Part shown: positions 33,734-42,023 of the stretch, piece after piece
Numbering within the stretch: position 1 is the first letter of the stretch
How the letters are laid out: each line of letters begins with the position of its first letter
Source of the DNA: Pseudomonas synxantha BG33R
Lineage (GTDB): Bacteria; Pseudomonadota; Gammaproteobacteria; Pseudomonadales; Pseudomonadaceae
Direction: 5' to 3'
Length of the DNA: 64,000 nt
NCBI RefSeq assembly: GCF_000263715.2
Contig: NZ_CM001514.1
Span: forward strand, 296,936-360,935
Notes under the pieces: generated by a model
Seen by the model: the letters and a program-made list of their open reading frames with translations, nothing else
Told to the model about the DNA's origin: nothing
Databases searched by the model: none
Position numbers and translations under genes: made by a program

Positions 33734-33764
33734 ATAGTTCTTACGACCACACCATTGGTTCTTA
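33734..33764. promoter_or_regulatory. Direct repeats in the dcyD-epsC divergent promoter region
   Basis: ATAGTTCTTA (33734-33743) and TTGGTTCTTA (33755-33764) are near-identical units exactly 21 bases apart, i.e. two helical turns, between two divergent sulfur genes. This spacing suits a LysR-type tetramer such as CysB. Binding protein inferred only. Confidence 0.4.
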
Positions 33765-33820
33765 AGAGCTGCCAGGGTGCATACCGTAAAGTGATGGCCA
33801 TTTCGTCAGGAGTGAATACC

Positions 33821-34747
33821 GTGAGTGAGCGTTCCAGTCATTGGCAATTGCAGACCATCGTCAGCCAGCTGCGCGGCGCGCGGGACCAGTGGCGAACGCG
33901 CAATGGTCGCTTGAGCGGCGAGCACGGTGGCCGTGAATTGCCGTCCCGCGAGGCGGTGGCGCAGATCCTCGAAGCCTTGTGCGGTGCGCTATTCCCCATG
34001 CGCCTGGGTCCGGTGGACCTGCGTGAAGAAAGCGAAGACTTCTACGTGGGGCATACCCTCGACGTAGCGCTCAACGCCTTGCTCGCCCAGGCGCGCCTGG
34101 AGTTGCGCTACGCCGCACGCCAGGGCGGCGAAGATGACAGCGGTGTGGATGCCCATGCCATTCGGCTGATCCAGGATTTTGCCCTGGCATTGCCAGCCCT
34201 GCGCAGCCTCTTGGATACCGACGTACTGGCCGCCTACCACGGCGACCCGGCTGCACGCAGTGTGGATGAAGTGCTGCTGTGCTACCCGGGCATCCTGGCG
34301 GTGATCCACCATCGCCTGGCCCACCACCTGTACCGCGCAGGCTTGCCGCTGTTGGCGCGCATCAGTGCGGAAATCGCCCACTCGGCCACTGGCATCGATA
34401 TCCACCCCGGCGCGCAGATCGGCCCGAGTTTCTTCATCGACCACGGGACTGGCGTAGTGATTGGCGAGACGGCGATCATCGGCGAGCGCGTGCGTATCTA
34501 CCAGGCGGTGACACTGGGCGCCAAGCGCTTCCCAGCCGATGAGGACGGGCAGTTGCAAAAAGGCCATCCGCGGCACCCCATTGTTGAGAATGATGTGGTG
34601 ATCTACGCCGGGGCGACGATTTTGGGGCGGATCACCATCGGCCAGGGTTCGACCATTGGCGGCAATGTGTGGCTGACCCGCAGCGTGCCGGCGGGGGCGA
34701 ATATCACCCAGGCGAACTTGCAGCATGACGATGGGGCGCAAAAGTAA
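33821..34747 (+). CDS. epsC: Serine O-acetyltransferase
   Basis: Makes O-acetylserine, the acceptor for sulfide in cysteine synthesis. The 308-residue product belongs to the longer EpsC type, with an alpha-helical N-terminal half and left-handed beta-helix repeats in the C-terminal third (GIDIHPGAQIGPSFFIDHG, VVIGETAIIGERVRIYQAVTLGAK, IYAGATILGRITIGQGSTIGGNVWLT). The GTG at 33821 is preferred: AGGAG sits eight bases upstream, while ATG 33794 lacks one. The divergent neighbour makes sulfide from D-cysteine, so O-acetylserine and sulfide could be produced together. Confidence 0.9.
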   Translation: MSERSSHWQLQTIVSQLRGARDQWRTRNGRLSGEHGGRELPSREAVAQILEALCGALFPMRLGPVDLREESEDFYVGHTLDVALNALLAQARLELRYAARQGGEDDSGVDAHAIRLIQDFALALPALRSLLDTDVLAAYHGDPAARSVDEVLLCYPGILAVIHHRLAHHLYRAGLPLLARISAEIAHSATGIDIHPGAQIGPSFFIDHGTGVVIGETAIIGERVRIYQAVTLGAKRFPADEDGQLQKGHPRHPIVENDVVIYAGATILGRITIGQGSTIGGNVWLTRSVPAGANITQANLQHDDGAQK

Positions 34748-34895
34748 TACCTGAGCCAGCTCCCACATTTCGTATGTATTTCAACGTGGGGTCGCTGAAC
34801 GATTTGCCTTCTTCATCCGTCATACCAATCCTTGAGCTAGTGTAGGAATCATCTACCACTCAGCCCTGCGATTAGTCCCAGACCGCCTATTCATG

Positions 34896-34923
34896 TTTAA
34901 CTTGAACGTTCGTTCAAGTTAAA
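34896..34923. promoter_or_regulatory. 28-base perfect palindrome, probable BetI (TetR-family) operator
   Basis: TTTAACTTGAACG, TT, CGTTCAAGTTAAA is a perfect inverted repeat about 95 bases before the choline transporter gene. TTGAACG-N2-CGTTCAA matches the style of TetR-family sites and of the BetI box controlling choline genes in Proteobacteria. No regulator gene is adjacent, so the repressor would be encoded elsewhere. Confidence 0.6.
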
Positions 34924-35016
34924 CCCGGTGGTTCGCTGCCCGCTCACAACAGGAGGCTTACCTTTGCTGAGTCCGTTATTTACAGCCATATCCCGCAACC
35001 TTGAGGTGCATCGTTC

Positions 35017-37017
35017 ATGAGTGCATCGTCCACCCCTTCCAGCGGCATGGTGCGCATGAATGCGCCCGTTTTCTACTTTGCCGCCACCTTCATCCTGCTG
35101 TTTGGCATCACGGTCATCGCTATCCCGCAACAGGCCGGAGCCTGGCTGCTGGCGGCGCAAAACTGGGCGGCCAATACGGTCGGCTGGTACTACATGCTGG
35201 CGATGACCCTGTATCTGGTCTTCGTGGTGGTCACCGCGCTATCGGGCTACGGCAAGATAAAACTCGGTGCCGACCACGACGAGCCCGAATTCAGCTACCT
35301 GTCATGGGCCGGCATGTTGTTCGCCGCCGGAATCAGCATCACGCTGTTCTTCTTCTGCGTCTCGGAGCCGTTGACGCACCTGGTGCAGCCGCCCCAGGGC
35401 AAAGCGATGAACGCCGATGCAGCGCGCCAGGCCATGCAGGTGCTGTTCCTGCACTGGGGCCTGCATGGCTGGGGTGTGTTCGCGTTCGTGGGCATGGCCC
35501 TGGCGTATTTCGCCTACCGGCATAACCTGCCGCTGGCATTGCGTTCGGCGCTGTACCCGCTGATCGGCAAGCGCATCAATGGCCCTATCGGTTATGCGGT
35601 GGATGGCTTCGGTATCATCGCGACGGTGTTCGGCCTTGGCGCTGACATGGGTTTTGGCGTGTTGCACCTCAATTCCGGCCTGGACTACCTGTTTGGCATT
35701 GCTCACACCCAGTGGATCCAGGTGGGCCTGATCACGTTGATGATGGGCGCGGCGATCATTGTTGCGGTAGCCGGCGTCGACAAAGGCGTACGGGTGATGT
35801 CCGACATCAACATGCTGCTGGCCTGTGCGTTGCTGCTGTTTGTGTTGTTCGCCGGGCCTACCCAGCACTTGCTCAACACCTTGATCCAGAACATCGGTGA
35901 CTACCTGGGCGCGCTGCCGACCAAGAGTTTCGATGTGTACGCCTACGACAAGCCAAGCGACTGGCTGGGTGGCTGGACAGTGTTCTACTGGGCCTGGTGG
36001 ATCGCATGGTCGCCGTTTGTAGGTCTGTTTATTGCGCGTATCTCCCGTGGCCGCACCATCCGCGAATTCGTGTTTGGGGTGCTGTTGATTCCGCTGGGCT
36101 TTACCCTGGCGTGGATGTCGATCTTCGGTAACAGCGCCATCGACCAAGTGCTCAACCATGGCATGGCTGCGCTGGGCCAGTCGGCCATCGATGACCCGTC
36201 GATGAGCCTCTACCTGCTGCTGGAAACCTATCCGTGGAGCAAGACGGTGATTGCGGTCACGGTGTTTATCAGCTTTGTGTTCTTTGTGACCTCGGCGGAC
36301 TCAGGCACTGTGGTGCTGTCCACCCTGTCGTCCAAAGGCGGCAACGCTGATGAAGACGGGCCGAAGTGGCTGCGGGTGTTCTGGGGTGCAATGACGGCGC
36401 TGGTGACCAGTGCGTTGCTATTCGCCGGCAGTATCGACTCGCTCAAATCGGCGGTGGTGCTGACCTCGCTGCCGTTCTCGCTGATTCTGCTGCTGATGAT
36501 GTGGGGGCTGCACAAGGCGTTTTACCTGGAGTCGCAAAAGCAGATCGCGCAGTTGCATTCCCTGGCGCCAATATCGGCTTCACGCAAAGGCCGTGGCGGC
36601 TGGCGCCAGCGCTTGAGCCAGGCGGTGCATTTCCCGTCACGTGATGAGGTGTATCGCTTCCTTGAATCGACGGTGCGCCCGGCGATCGAAGAAGTGACGG
36701 CGGTGTTTGTCGAAAAGGGCCTGAATGTGGTCACTCAGCCAGACCCGTCCAACGACAGCGTCAGCCTGGAAATCGGCCATGGCGAGGAGCACCCATTCAT
36801 CTACCAGGTGCAGATGCGCGGCTATTTCACGCCGTCGTTTGCCCGCGGTGGCATGGGTTCCAAAGAGATCAACAACCGCCGTTACTATCGTGCGGAGGTG
36901 CACTTGAGTGAGGGCAGCCAGGACTATGACCTGGTGGGCTATACCAAGGAGCAGATCATCAACGACATCCTCGACCAGTACGAGCGCCATCTGCAGTTCC
37001 TGCATTTGGTGCGCTGA
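35017..37017 (+). CDS. betT: BCCT-family choline transporter BetT
   Basis: High-capacity choline uptake for conversion to the osmoprotectant glycine betaine. The 666-residue protein has the twelve-helix BCCT fold with the Trp-rich signature GGWTVFYWAWWIAWSPFVGLFIARISRGRTIREF, and SADSGTVVLSTLSS in a later helix. A cytoplasmic C-terminal tail of over 130 residues (from about 520) is the length seen in osmo-regulated BetT proteins. The ATG has GAGGTG upstream. A perfect palindrome resembling a BetI box precedes it, so choline-dependent derepression is likely. betIBA is not in the window. Confidence 0.9.
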   Translation: MSASSTPSSGMVRMNAPVFYFAATFILLFGITVIAIPQQAGAWLLAAQNWAANTVGWYYMLAMTLYLVFVVVTALSGYGKIKLGADHDEPEFSYLSWAGMLFAAGISITLFFFCVSEPLTHLVQPPQGKAMNADAARQAMQVLFLHWGLHGWGVFAFVGMALAYFAYRHNLPLALRSALYPLIGKRINGPIGYAVDGFGIIATVFGLGADMGFGVLHLNSGLDYLFGIAHTQWIQVGLITLMMGAAIIVAVAGVDKGVRVMSDINMLLACALLLFVLFAGPTQHLLNTLIQNIGDYLGALPTKSFDVYAYDKPSDWLGGWTVFYWAWWIAWSPFVGLFIARISRGRTIREFVFGVLLIPLGFTLAWMSIFGNSAIDQVLNHGMAALGQSAIDDPSMSLYLLLETYPWSKTVIAVTVFISFVFFVTSADSGTVVLSTLSSKGGNADEDGPKWLRVFWGAMTALVTSALLFAGSIDSLKSAVVLTSLPFSLILLLMMWGLHKAFYLESQKQIAQLHSLAPISASRKGRGGWRQRLSQAVHFPSRDEVYRFLESTVRPAIEEVTAVFVEKGLNVVTQPDPSNDSVSLEIGHGEEHPFIYQVQMRGYFTPSFARGGMGSKEINNRRYYRAEVHLSEGSQDYDLVGYTKEQIINDILDQYERHLQFLHLVR

Positions 37018-37078
37018 TACCGTTCCTCTCAAGTAGGTCTTTGCTGTAAAAGGAAGAGGCAGACTTAAGCGATTCAGC

Positions 37079-37124
37079 GGGTTAAAAGGCTTGGGAATAA
37101 CCTTATTCCCGGGCCTTTTAACCC
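37079..37124. repeat. Two-tier inverted repeat between betT and the aldo-keto reductase gene
   Basis: Outer arms GGGTTAAAAGGC (37079-37090) and GCCTTTTAACCC (37113-37124) are perfectly complementary. A second perfect stem GGGAATAA/TTATTCCC (37093-37100 with 37103-37110) lies inside. No T run follows, so it is not a classic terminator. Confidence 0.7.
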
Positions 37125-37143
37125 TCAGTCCAGAGAGGATTCG

Positions 37144-38181
37144 ATGACGTACATTGCTGCCGAAAACCGCTATGAATCTATTCCCTATCGCCGCGTAGGC
37201 CGCAGTGGGTTGGTGCTGCCGGCACTGTCCCTGGGGTTGTGGCACAACTTTGGCGACAGCACCCCGATCGATACCCAGCGCGCTTTGCTGCGCACGGCGT
37301 TCGACCTGGGTATCAACCACTTCGACCTGGCCAACAACTACGGCCCGCCCTATGGCAGCGCCGAGATCAATTTCGGCCGTTTGCTGCGCGAAGACTTCAA
37401 GCACTACCGCGACGAATTGATCATCTCCAGCAAAGCCGGTTGGGACATGTGGCCCGGCCCCTACGGCCAGGGCGGTGGCTCGCGCAAATACATCCTGGCG
37501 AGCCTGGACCAGAGCCTGCAACGCCTGGGCGTCGACTACGTGGATATTTTCTACTCCCACCGTTTTGACCCCGACACGCCCCTGGAAGAAACCGCCAGCG
37601 CCCTCGCCACCGCCGTGCAACAAGGCAAGGCGTTGTACATCGGTATATCGTCCTATTCCGGGGTGAAAACCCGCGAAATCGCAGCCTTGCTCAAAGAGTG
37701 GAAAGTCCCGCTGTTGATTCACCAACCGGCTTACAACCTGCTCAACCGCTGGGTGGAAAAGGACCTGCTCGACACCACCGAAGAACTTGGCGCCGGGGTT
37801 ATCGCCTTCACGCCGCTGGCCCAGGGTTTGCTCACCGACAAGTACCTCAATGGCATACCGGCCGATGCACGGGTCAATCGTCCGGGTGGCGGTTCGTTGC
37901 AGGCCCAACACCTGTCCGAAGCCAACATCGCTCATGTGCGCGGCCTGAATGAAATCGCCCAGCGTCGCGGCCAGAGCCTGGCGCAATTAGCGCTGGCCTG
38001 GACCCTGCGTGATCCACGGGTCACCAGTGCGCTGATCGGTGCGAGCCGGCCGGAGCAGATTATTGAAAACGTTGGGGCGTTGAAGAACTTGAGCTTCAGT
38101 GCAGAAGAACTGGCGGAGATTGATCGGTTTGCGCAGGAAGGCGGGATCAACCTGTGGGAAAAGCCGTCCACTGCTGAATAA
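37144..38181 (+). CDS. mgrA: Aldo/keto reductase, L-glyceraldehyde 3-phosphate reductase type (YghZ)
   Basis: A 345-residue NADPH-dependent aldo-keto reductase of the AKR14/YghZ group that detoxifies L-glyceraldehyde 3-phosphate and methylglyoxal. Tetrad residues are visible: D and Y in FDLANNYGPPYGSAE, K in IISSKAGWDMWPGPYG, H in IFYSHRFDP. The WPGPYGQGGGSRKYI segment is distinctive of this group. The coenzyme loop appears as IGASRPEQIIENV. The ATG follows a GAGAGGA site. The gene appears single, preceded by a long inverted repeat and followed by a REP pair. Confidence 0.88.
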   Translation: MTYIAAENRYESIPYRRVGRSGLVLPALSLGLWHNFGDSTPIDTQRALLRTAFDLGINHFDLANNYGPPYGSAEINFGRLLREDFKHYRDELIISSKAGWDMWPGPYGQGGGSRKYILASLDQSLQRLGVDYVDIFYSHRFDPDTPLEETASALATAVQQGKALYIGISSYSGVKTREIAALLKEWKVPLLIHQPAYNLLNRWVEKDLLDTTEELGAGVIAFTPLAQGLLTDKYLNGIPADARVNRPGGGSLQAQHLSEANIAHVRGLNEIAQRRGQSLAQLALAWTLRDPRVTSALIGASRPEQIIENVGALKNLSFSAEELAEIDRFAQEGGINLWEKPSTAE

Positions 38182-38199
38182 CTGACACAACGGGATCAA

Positions 38200-38294
38200 A
38201 AATGTGGGAGGGGGCTTGCTCCCGATAGCAGTGGGTCAGCTACAGATGAGCTGACTGAACCACCGCCATCGGGAGCAAGCCCCCTCCCACATTT
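38200..38294. repeat. REP-type inverted pair
   Basis: AAATGTGGGAGGGGGCTTGC mirrored by GCAAGCCCCCTCCCACATTT, with CTCCCGATAGC and GCCATCGGGAG inside. Separates convergent mgrA and tauD genes. Confidence 0.9.
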
Positions 38295-38311
38295 GGTTTT
38301 CAGTGTGGCGA

Positions 38312-39148
38312 CTAGAACGGCACATCCCCAAGAATCGTCGCCCGGTGCATCACCCGCCGCTGTGGCCGGTAGTCATCCACGGCGTAATGCTGGGTCACGC
38401 GGTTATCCCAGAACGCCACATCATTTGCCTGCCAGCGCCAGCGGATGGTGAATTCCGGGCGCGTTGCGTGCGCGAACAGCAGTTTGAGAATCGCCTCGCT
38501 TTCGGCCGGCTCCAGTTCGTTGATTCTGGTGGTGAAGCCGTCGCTGACGAACAGCGATTTACGCCCACTGACGGGATGGGTACGCACCACCGGATGCGAC
38601 AACGGTGGGTTCTTGCGGCGGGTTTGCTCCCAGCGCAGCAAGTCTTCGGCGGTATTGCCAAAACGCTCCAAAGGAAAAGATTTGGTGAAATCGTGGGTGG
38701 CGGTGAGCCCGTTGAGCAATACCTTCAACGGTTCGGAAAGCGCCTCATACGCCGCAATACCACTGGCCCACAGCGTATCGCCGCCAAACGCCGGCAGCAG
38801 CTTGGCGCTGAGCACAGCGCCCAAAGCAGGCGTGGGCAGAAAGGTCACGTCGGTGTGCCAAACGGCGTTGTCACGCACGTCGGTGACCGCGGTATCGAGG
38901 ATCAGCACTTCGGGCTGTTCCGGCACGTTGGGGTAGATCGGATGGATGTGCAGGTCGCCAAAATTGGCCGCGAACCGTGCCTGTTGTTGCGGGGTGATTG
39001 GCTGATCACGGAAGAACAGCACCGAATAGTCGAGCAACGCCTGTTCAATGGCGTCGCGCTGTTCAGGGGCCAGCGGCTGAGTAATGTCGACGCCACTGAT
39101 CTGGGCGCCCAGGGCGGTACTTAATGGGGTAACGGTCAGGCTGCTCAT
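38312..39148 (-). CDS. tauD: Taurine dioxygenase
   Basis: An Fe(II)/2-oxoglutarate-dependent dioxygenase that converts taurine to aminoacetaldehyde and sulfite. The 278-residue protein shows the metal-binding motif HTDVTF (in [17 protein letters not shown]), the distal histidine in TQHYAVDDY, and the 2-oxoglutarate-binding arginine in [12 protein letters not shown]. Length matches TauD (about 283). It is the last gene of tauABCD, 14 bases after tauC. Expression in bacteria is under sulfate-starvation control by CysB/Cbl-type regulators. Confidence 0.93.
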   Translation of the reverse strand: MSSLTVTPLSTALGAQISGVDITQPLAPEQRDAIEQALLDYSVLFFRDQPITPQQQARFAANFGDLHIHPIYPNVPEQPEVLILDTAVTDVRDNAVWHTDVTFLPTPALGAVLSAKLLPAFGGDTLWASGIAAYEALSEPLKVLLNGLTATHDFTKSFPLERFGNTAEDLLRWEQTRRKNPPLSHPVVRTHPVSGRKSLFVSDGFTTRINELEPAESEAILKLLFAHATRPEFTIRWRWQANDVAFWDNRVTQHYAVDDYRPQRRVMHRATILGDVPF

Positions 39149-39162
39149 TGTAGATTCTTCAC

Positions 39163-39999
39163 TCAGTGTGCCTGGCCATGCCAGGGCACTAATTTACGCT
39201 GCAGGGCGCGCAGGCCCATTTCCATGGCGAAGGCGATCAGGGCGATCACCAGGATCCCCAGCACCACCACATCGGTGACCAGAAACTGCGCCGCCGACTG
39301 CACCATGAAGCCCAGGCCACTGGTGGCGGCAATCAACTCGGCGGCGACCAGGGTCGACCAGCCCACACCCAGGCCGATACGCACACCGGTGAGGATATCG
39401 GGCAGGGCGCTGGGCAGGATCACATGGCGAATCAGTTGCGCACGGGTGGCGCCCAACGACTGCGCAGCCCGCAGCTTGGCCGGGTCGACGGTGCGCACCC
39501 CGGTTGCGGTGGCGATGGCGATCGGGGCGAAAATCGCCAGGTAAATCAGTAGCACCTTGGACAGCTCGCCAATGCCGCACCAGATCACGATCAGCGGCAG
39601 GTAGGCCAGCGGCGGAATCGGCCGGTAGAACTCGATCAACGGATCGAAAATGCCTCGGGCAATGCGGTTGGCACCGATGGCAATCCCCACCGGCACGGCG
39701 GTCAGCACCGCAAAACCCAGGCCCAAGCCGATGCGGCTCAGGCTCGCGCCCAGGTGCTGCCACAAGGTGGAATCCATGTAGCCGGTGGTCGCCAGCAGCC
39801 AGCCTTTTTGCAACACGGCGGACGGTGGTGGCAGGAACAAAGGTTCGATCAAACCGGTGGCGGTCACCGCCCACCACAGGGCAAGCAGAGCGACCAGGGT
39901 CAGTACGCTGATCCAGCGCGTGCTCAGGCTGCGGCGTACCGGGATAACGGCAGGTGCCACCGGCTTGCTGGCCGTGGCGGGAAGTTCGTAGCTGCTCAT
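39163..39999 (-). CDS. tauC: Taurine ABC transporter permease
   Basis: A 278-residue membrane subunit of the taurine importer. The BPD-type permease region includes [37 protein letters not shown] and the coupling loop [37 protein letters not shown]. Around six helices are predicted. It overlaps tauB by four bases (ATGA). Sulfonates other than taurine may also be carried. Confidence 0.92.
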   Translation of the reverse strand: MSSYELPATASKPVAPAVIPVRRSLSTRWISVLTLVALLALWWAVTATGLIEPLFLPPPSAVLQKGWLLATTGYMDSTLWQHLGASLSRIGLGLGFAVLTAVPVGIAIGANRIARGIFDPLIEFYRPIPPLAYLPLIVIWCGIGELSKVLLIYLAIFAPIAIATATGVRTVDPAKLRAAQSLGATRAQLIRHVILPSALPDILTGVRIGLGVGWSTLVAAELIAATSGLGFMVQSAAQFLVTDVVVLGILVIALIAFAMEMGLRALQRKLVPWHGQAH

Positions 40000-40775
40000 G
40001 CGTACACCTGCCGTTGGGAGAACACTTTGCCCAGCACGTGCTCGCGGGTTTCGATAAAGCGCGGGTTGGACTTGATTGCGCGGGCTGATTCACCGGCAGC
40101 GTAACGTTGGCCGAAATCCAGCTGCAGGCGTTCGACGATCTGGCCGGGGTTGGGCGCCAGCAGGATCAGGTCCGTGGCCAGGAACACCGCTTCTTCAATG
40201 TCATGGGTAATCAGGAACACCGGCTTGGCCGTGCGCCGCCACACTTGCAGCAGCAACTCCTGCATTTGTTCGCGGGTGAAGGCATCCAGCGCACCGAAGG
40301 GTTCGTCCATCAGTAATACGCGAGGGTCGGCCGCCAGGGCGCGGGCGAGGCCAACGCGTTGCTTCTGGCCGCCGGAGAGTTGCCAGATGCGCCGGCTGTC
40401 GAAACCGGCCAGGTCCACCAGAGCGAGCATTTCGCGGGCGCGTACTTCGCGCTGCGCCTTGGGCACGCCGGCCAGTTCCAGGCCGAAGGCGACGTTGGCC
40501 AGCACGTCCTGCCAGGGCAGCAGGGCGTCGTCCTGGAACACCACACCGCGTTCGGCGCTGGGCCCTTTGACCGGCACACCGTCGAGGGTGATACGCCCGG
40601 CAGAAGGCTCGACGAAACCGGCAATCAGGTTCAACAGCGATGTCTTGCCACTGCCGGAGGGGCCCAGGGCGACCAGCAATTGCTGGGGCCCAAGGTCCAG
40701 TGAAATATCGGACAGTACCGGTTCCGGGGCGCCTGGGTACTGTGCGCTGATGCGCTCCAGCTGTAGCAAGGCCAT
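39996..40775 (-). CDS. tauB: Taurine ABC transporter ATP-binding protein
   Basis: A 259-residue ABC ATPase of the nitrate/taurine class with Walker [10 protein letters not shown], signature [15 protein letters not shown], Walker [21 protein letters not shown] and H-loop [16 protein letters not shown]. It starts 18 bases after tauA and overlaps tauC. All motifs are intact, so it should be functional. Confidence 0.93.
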   Translation of the reverse strand: MALLQLERISAQYPGAPEPVLSDISLDLGPQQLLVALGPSGSGKTSLLNLIAGFVEPSAGRITLDGVPVKGPSAERGVVFQDDALLPWQDVLANVAFGLELAGVPKAQREVRAREMLALVDLAGFDSRRIWQLSGGQKQRVGLARALAADPRVLLMDEPFGALDAFTREQMQELLLQVWRRTAKPVFLITHDIEEAVFLATDLILLAPNPGQIVERLQLDFGQRYAAGESARAIKSNPRFIETREHVLGKVFSQRQVYA

Positions 40776-40793
40776 CGCGATGAACTCCTTGGA

Positions 40794-41771
40794 TCAGTTA
40801 GAAATGAACTTGGCGCTGACGTAAGGGGCGTAGTCGGGCAGTACGGCATCGACCTTGCCTTGTTCCTTGAGGAACACAGCAGTGTCGGTGACTGCCTTGG
40901 TGGTCGGCGCGCCCAGCAGGGTCACCTGGTCAGCGGCCAGCGGGTAGACGTTGCCTTGCAGCAGCAAGGGAATATCGCTGGCCTTGGCGCCGGAGAGTTT
41001 CACCAGCTTGTCGACGTTGCCGGTGTCGGCGAGCCAGGCTTGTGGGTCTTTGCGGTAGGCGGCGTAGGCATCCAGGGTGACCTTGGCGAAGGCGGTAACG
41101 ATGTCCGGGTGCTTCTCGGCAAAATCCTTGCGCACGATCCAGGCATCGAATGTTGGCGCGCCGAACTTGGCCAGCTCGCCGGAGGTGATCAACACCTTGC
41201 CGTTTTCCTTGGCTACACCCAGAGCCGGGTCCCACACGTAGGTGGCGTCGATATCACCGCGCTTCCACGCGGCGATGATGGCCGGAGGCGCCAGGTTGAG
41301 AATGGTGACTTTGGCCGGGTCGATGTTCCAGTGTTTCAGCGCGGCAAGCAGGCTGTAGTGGCCGGTGGAGACGAAGGGTACGGCGATTTTTTTGCCGACC
41401 AGGTCCTGCGGGCTGTTGATCCCCGACCCATTGCGCGCCACCAGGGCTTCAGCCCCGCCGATCTGGGTGGCAACGAGGAAGGTTTCTACTGGGACTTTGC
41501 GGGTTACCGCAGCGGTCAGCGGGCTGGAACCGAGGTAGCCGATCTGCACGTCGCCGGAGGCAATGGCGGCGATGATGTCGGCGCCATTGTCGAATTTGCG
41601 CCAGTCGATTTTGGCGTTGGTAGCTTTTTCATAGGCCCCGTCAGCCTGGGCGACTTTGGCCGGGTCGACGGTGGTCTGATAAGCGATAGTCACGTCCGCC
41701 GCCTGGGCAAACAGACTGGCACCGGCCAGGGACAACGCGGCCAGCAAGCGCAGAGGGGTCAGCAGTTTCAA
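40794..41771 (-). CDS. tauA: Taurine ABC transporter substrate-binding protein
   Basis: A 325-residue periplasmic taurine-binding protein. The best start is TTG at 41771: AGGAG lies seven bases upstream, and it gives a clean signal peptide MKLLTPLRLLAALSLAGASLFAQA-ADVT. The upstream in-frame TTG at 41786 overlaps that site. Family blocks: VTIAYQTTVDPAKVAQADGAYEKATNAKIDWRKFDNGADIIAAIASGDVQIGYLGSSPLTAA and DATYVWDPALGVAKENGKVL. First gene of tauABCD; an AT-rich leader with an inverted repeat lies upstream. Confidence 0.92.
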   Translation of the reverse strand: MKLLTPLRLLAALSLAGASLFAQAADVTIAYQTTVDPAKVAQADGAYEKATNAKIDWRKFDNGADIIAAIASGDVQIGYLGSSPLTAAVTRKVPVETFLVATQIGGAEALVARNGSGINSPQDLVGKKIAVPFVSTGHYSLLAALKHWNIDPAKVTILNLAPPAIIAAWKRGDIDATYVWDPALGVAKENGKVLITSGELAKFGAPTFDAWIVRKDFAEKHPDIVTAFAKVTLDAYAAYRKDPQAWLADTGNVDKLVKLSGAKASDIPLLLQGNVYPLAADQVTLLGAPTTKAVTDTAVFLKEQGKVDAVLPDYAPYVSAKFISN

Positions 41772-41834
41772 GGGGAAGCTCCTCAATCAGGCGGCCGAGA
41801 GTCGGCGTGTGAGGAGACTAAATGATCTAAGAAC

Positions 41835-41857
41835 TCGAAAATAAATAACCTTTTCGA
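41835..41857. promoter_or_regulatory. Inverted repeat upstream of tauABCD
   Basis: TCGAAAA (41835-41841) and TTTTCGA (41851-41857) flank a nine-base AT-rich centre, about 65 bases before tauA. The surrounding 41820-41880 is AT-rich, as expected of a CysB-type activator region. Regulator is inferred. Confidence 0.4.
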
Positions 41858-41908
41858 ATTAGCTTATGAGTAGAAAGGTTGAAGCAAATCTTTGTACCGG
41901 TGATGACC

Positions 41909-42004
41909 AAATGTGGGAGGGGGCTTGCTCCCGATTGCTGAGTGTCAGCCACTGCATCGGTTGGCTGACCCACTGCTATCGGGAGCAAGCCCCCTCCCAC
42001 ATTT
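41909..42004. repeat. REP-type inverted pair
   Basis: AAATGTGGGAGGGGGCTTGC mirrored by GCAAGCCCCCTCCCACATTT with inner GTCAGCCAC...GGCTGAC. Lies between the tauA promoter region and the end of gshA. Confidence 0.9.
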
Positions 42005-42023
42005 GAACTAAGTAGAGCTCCGG

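Noticed and set aside
34755..34795. REP element after epsC
   Set aside because: Only a half unit (GAGCCAGCTCCCACATTT) with a weak distant partner; not enough to call a pair.
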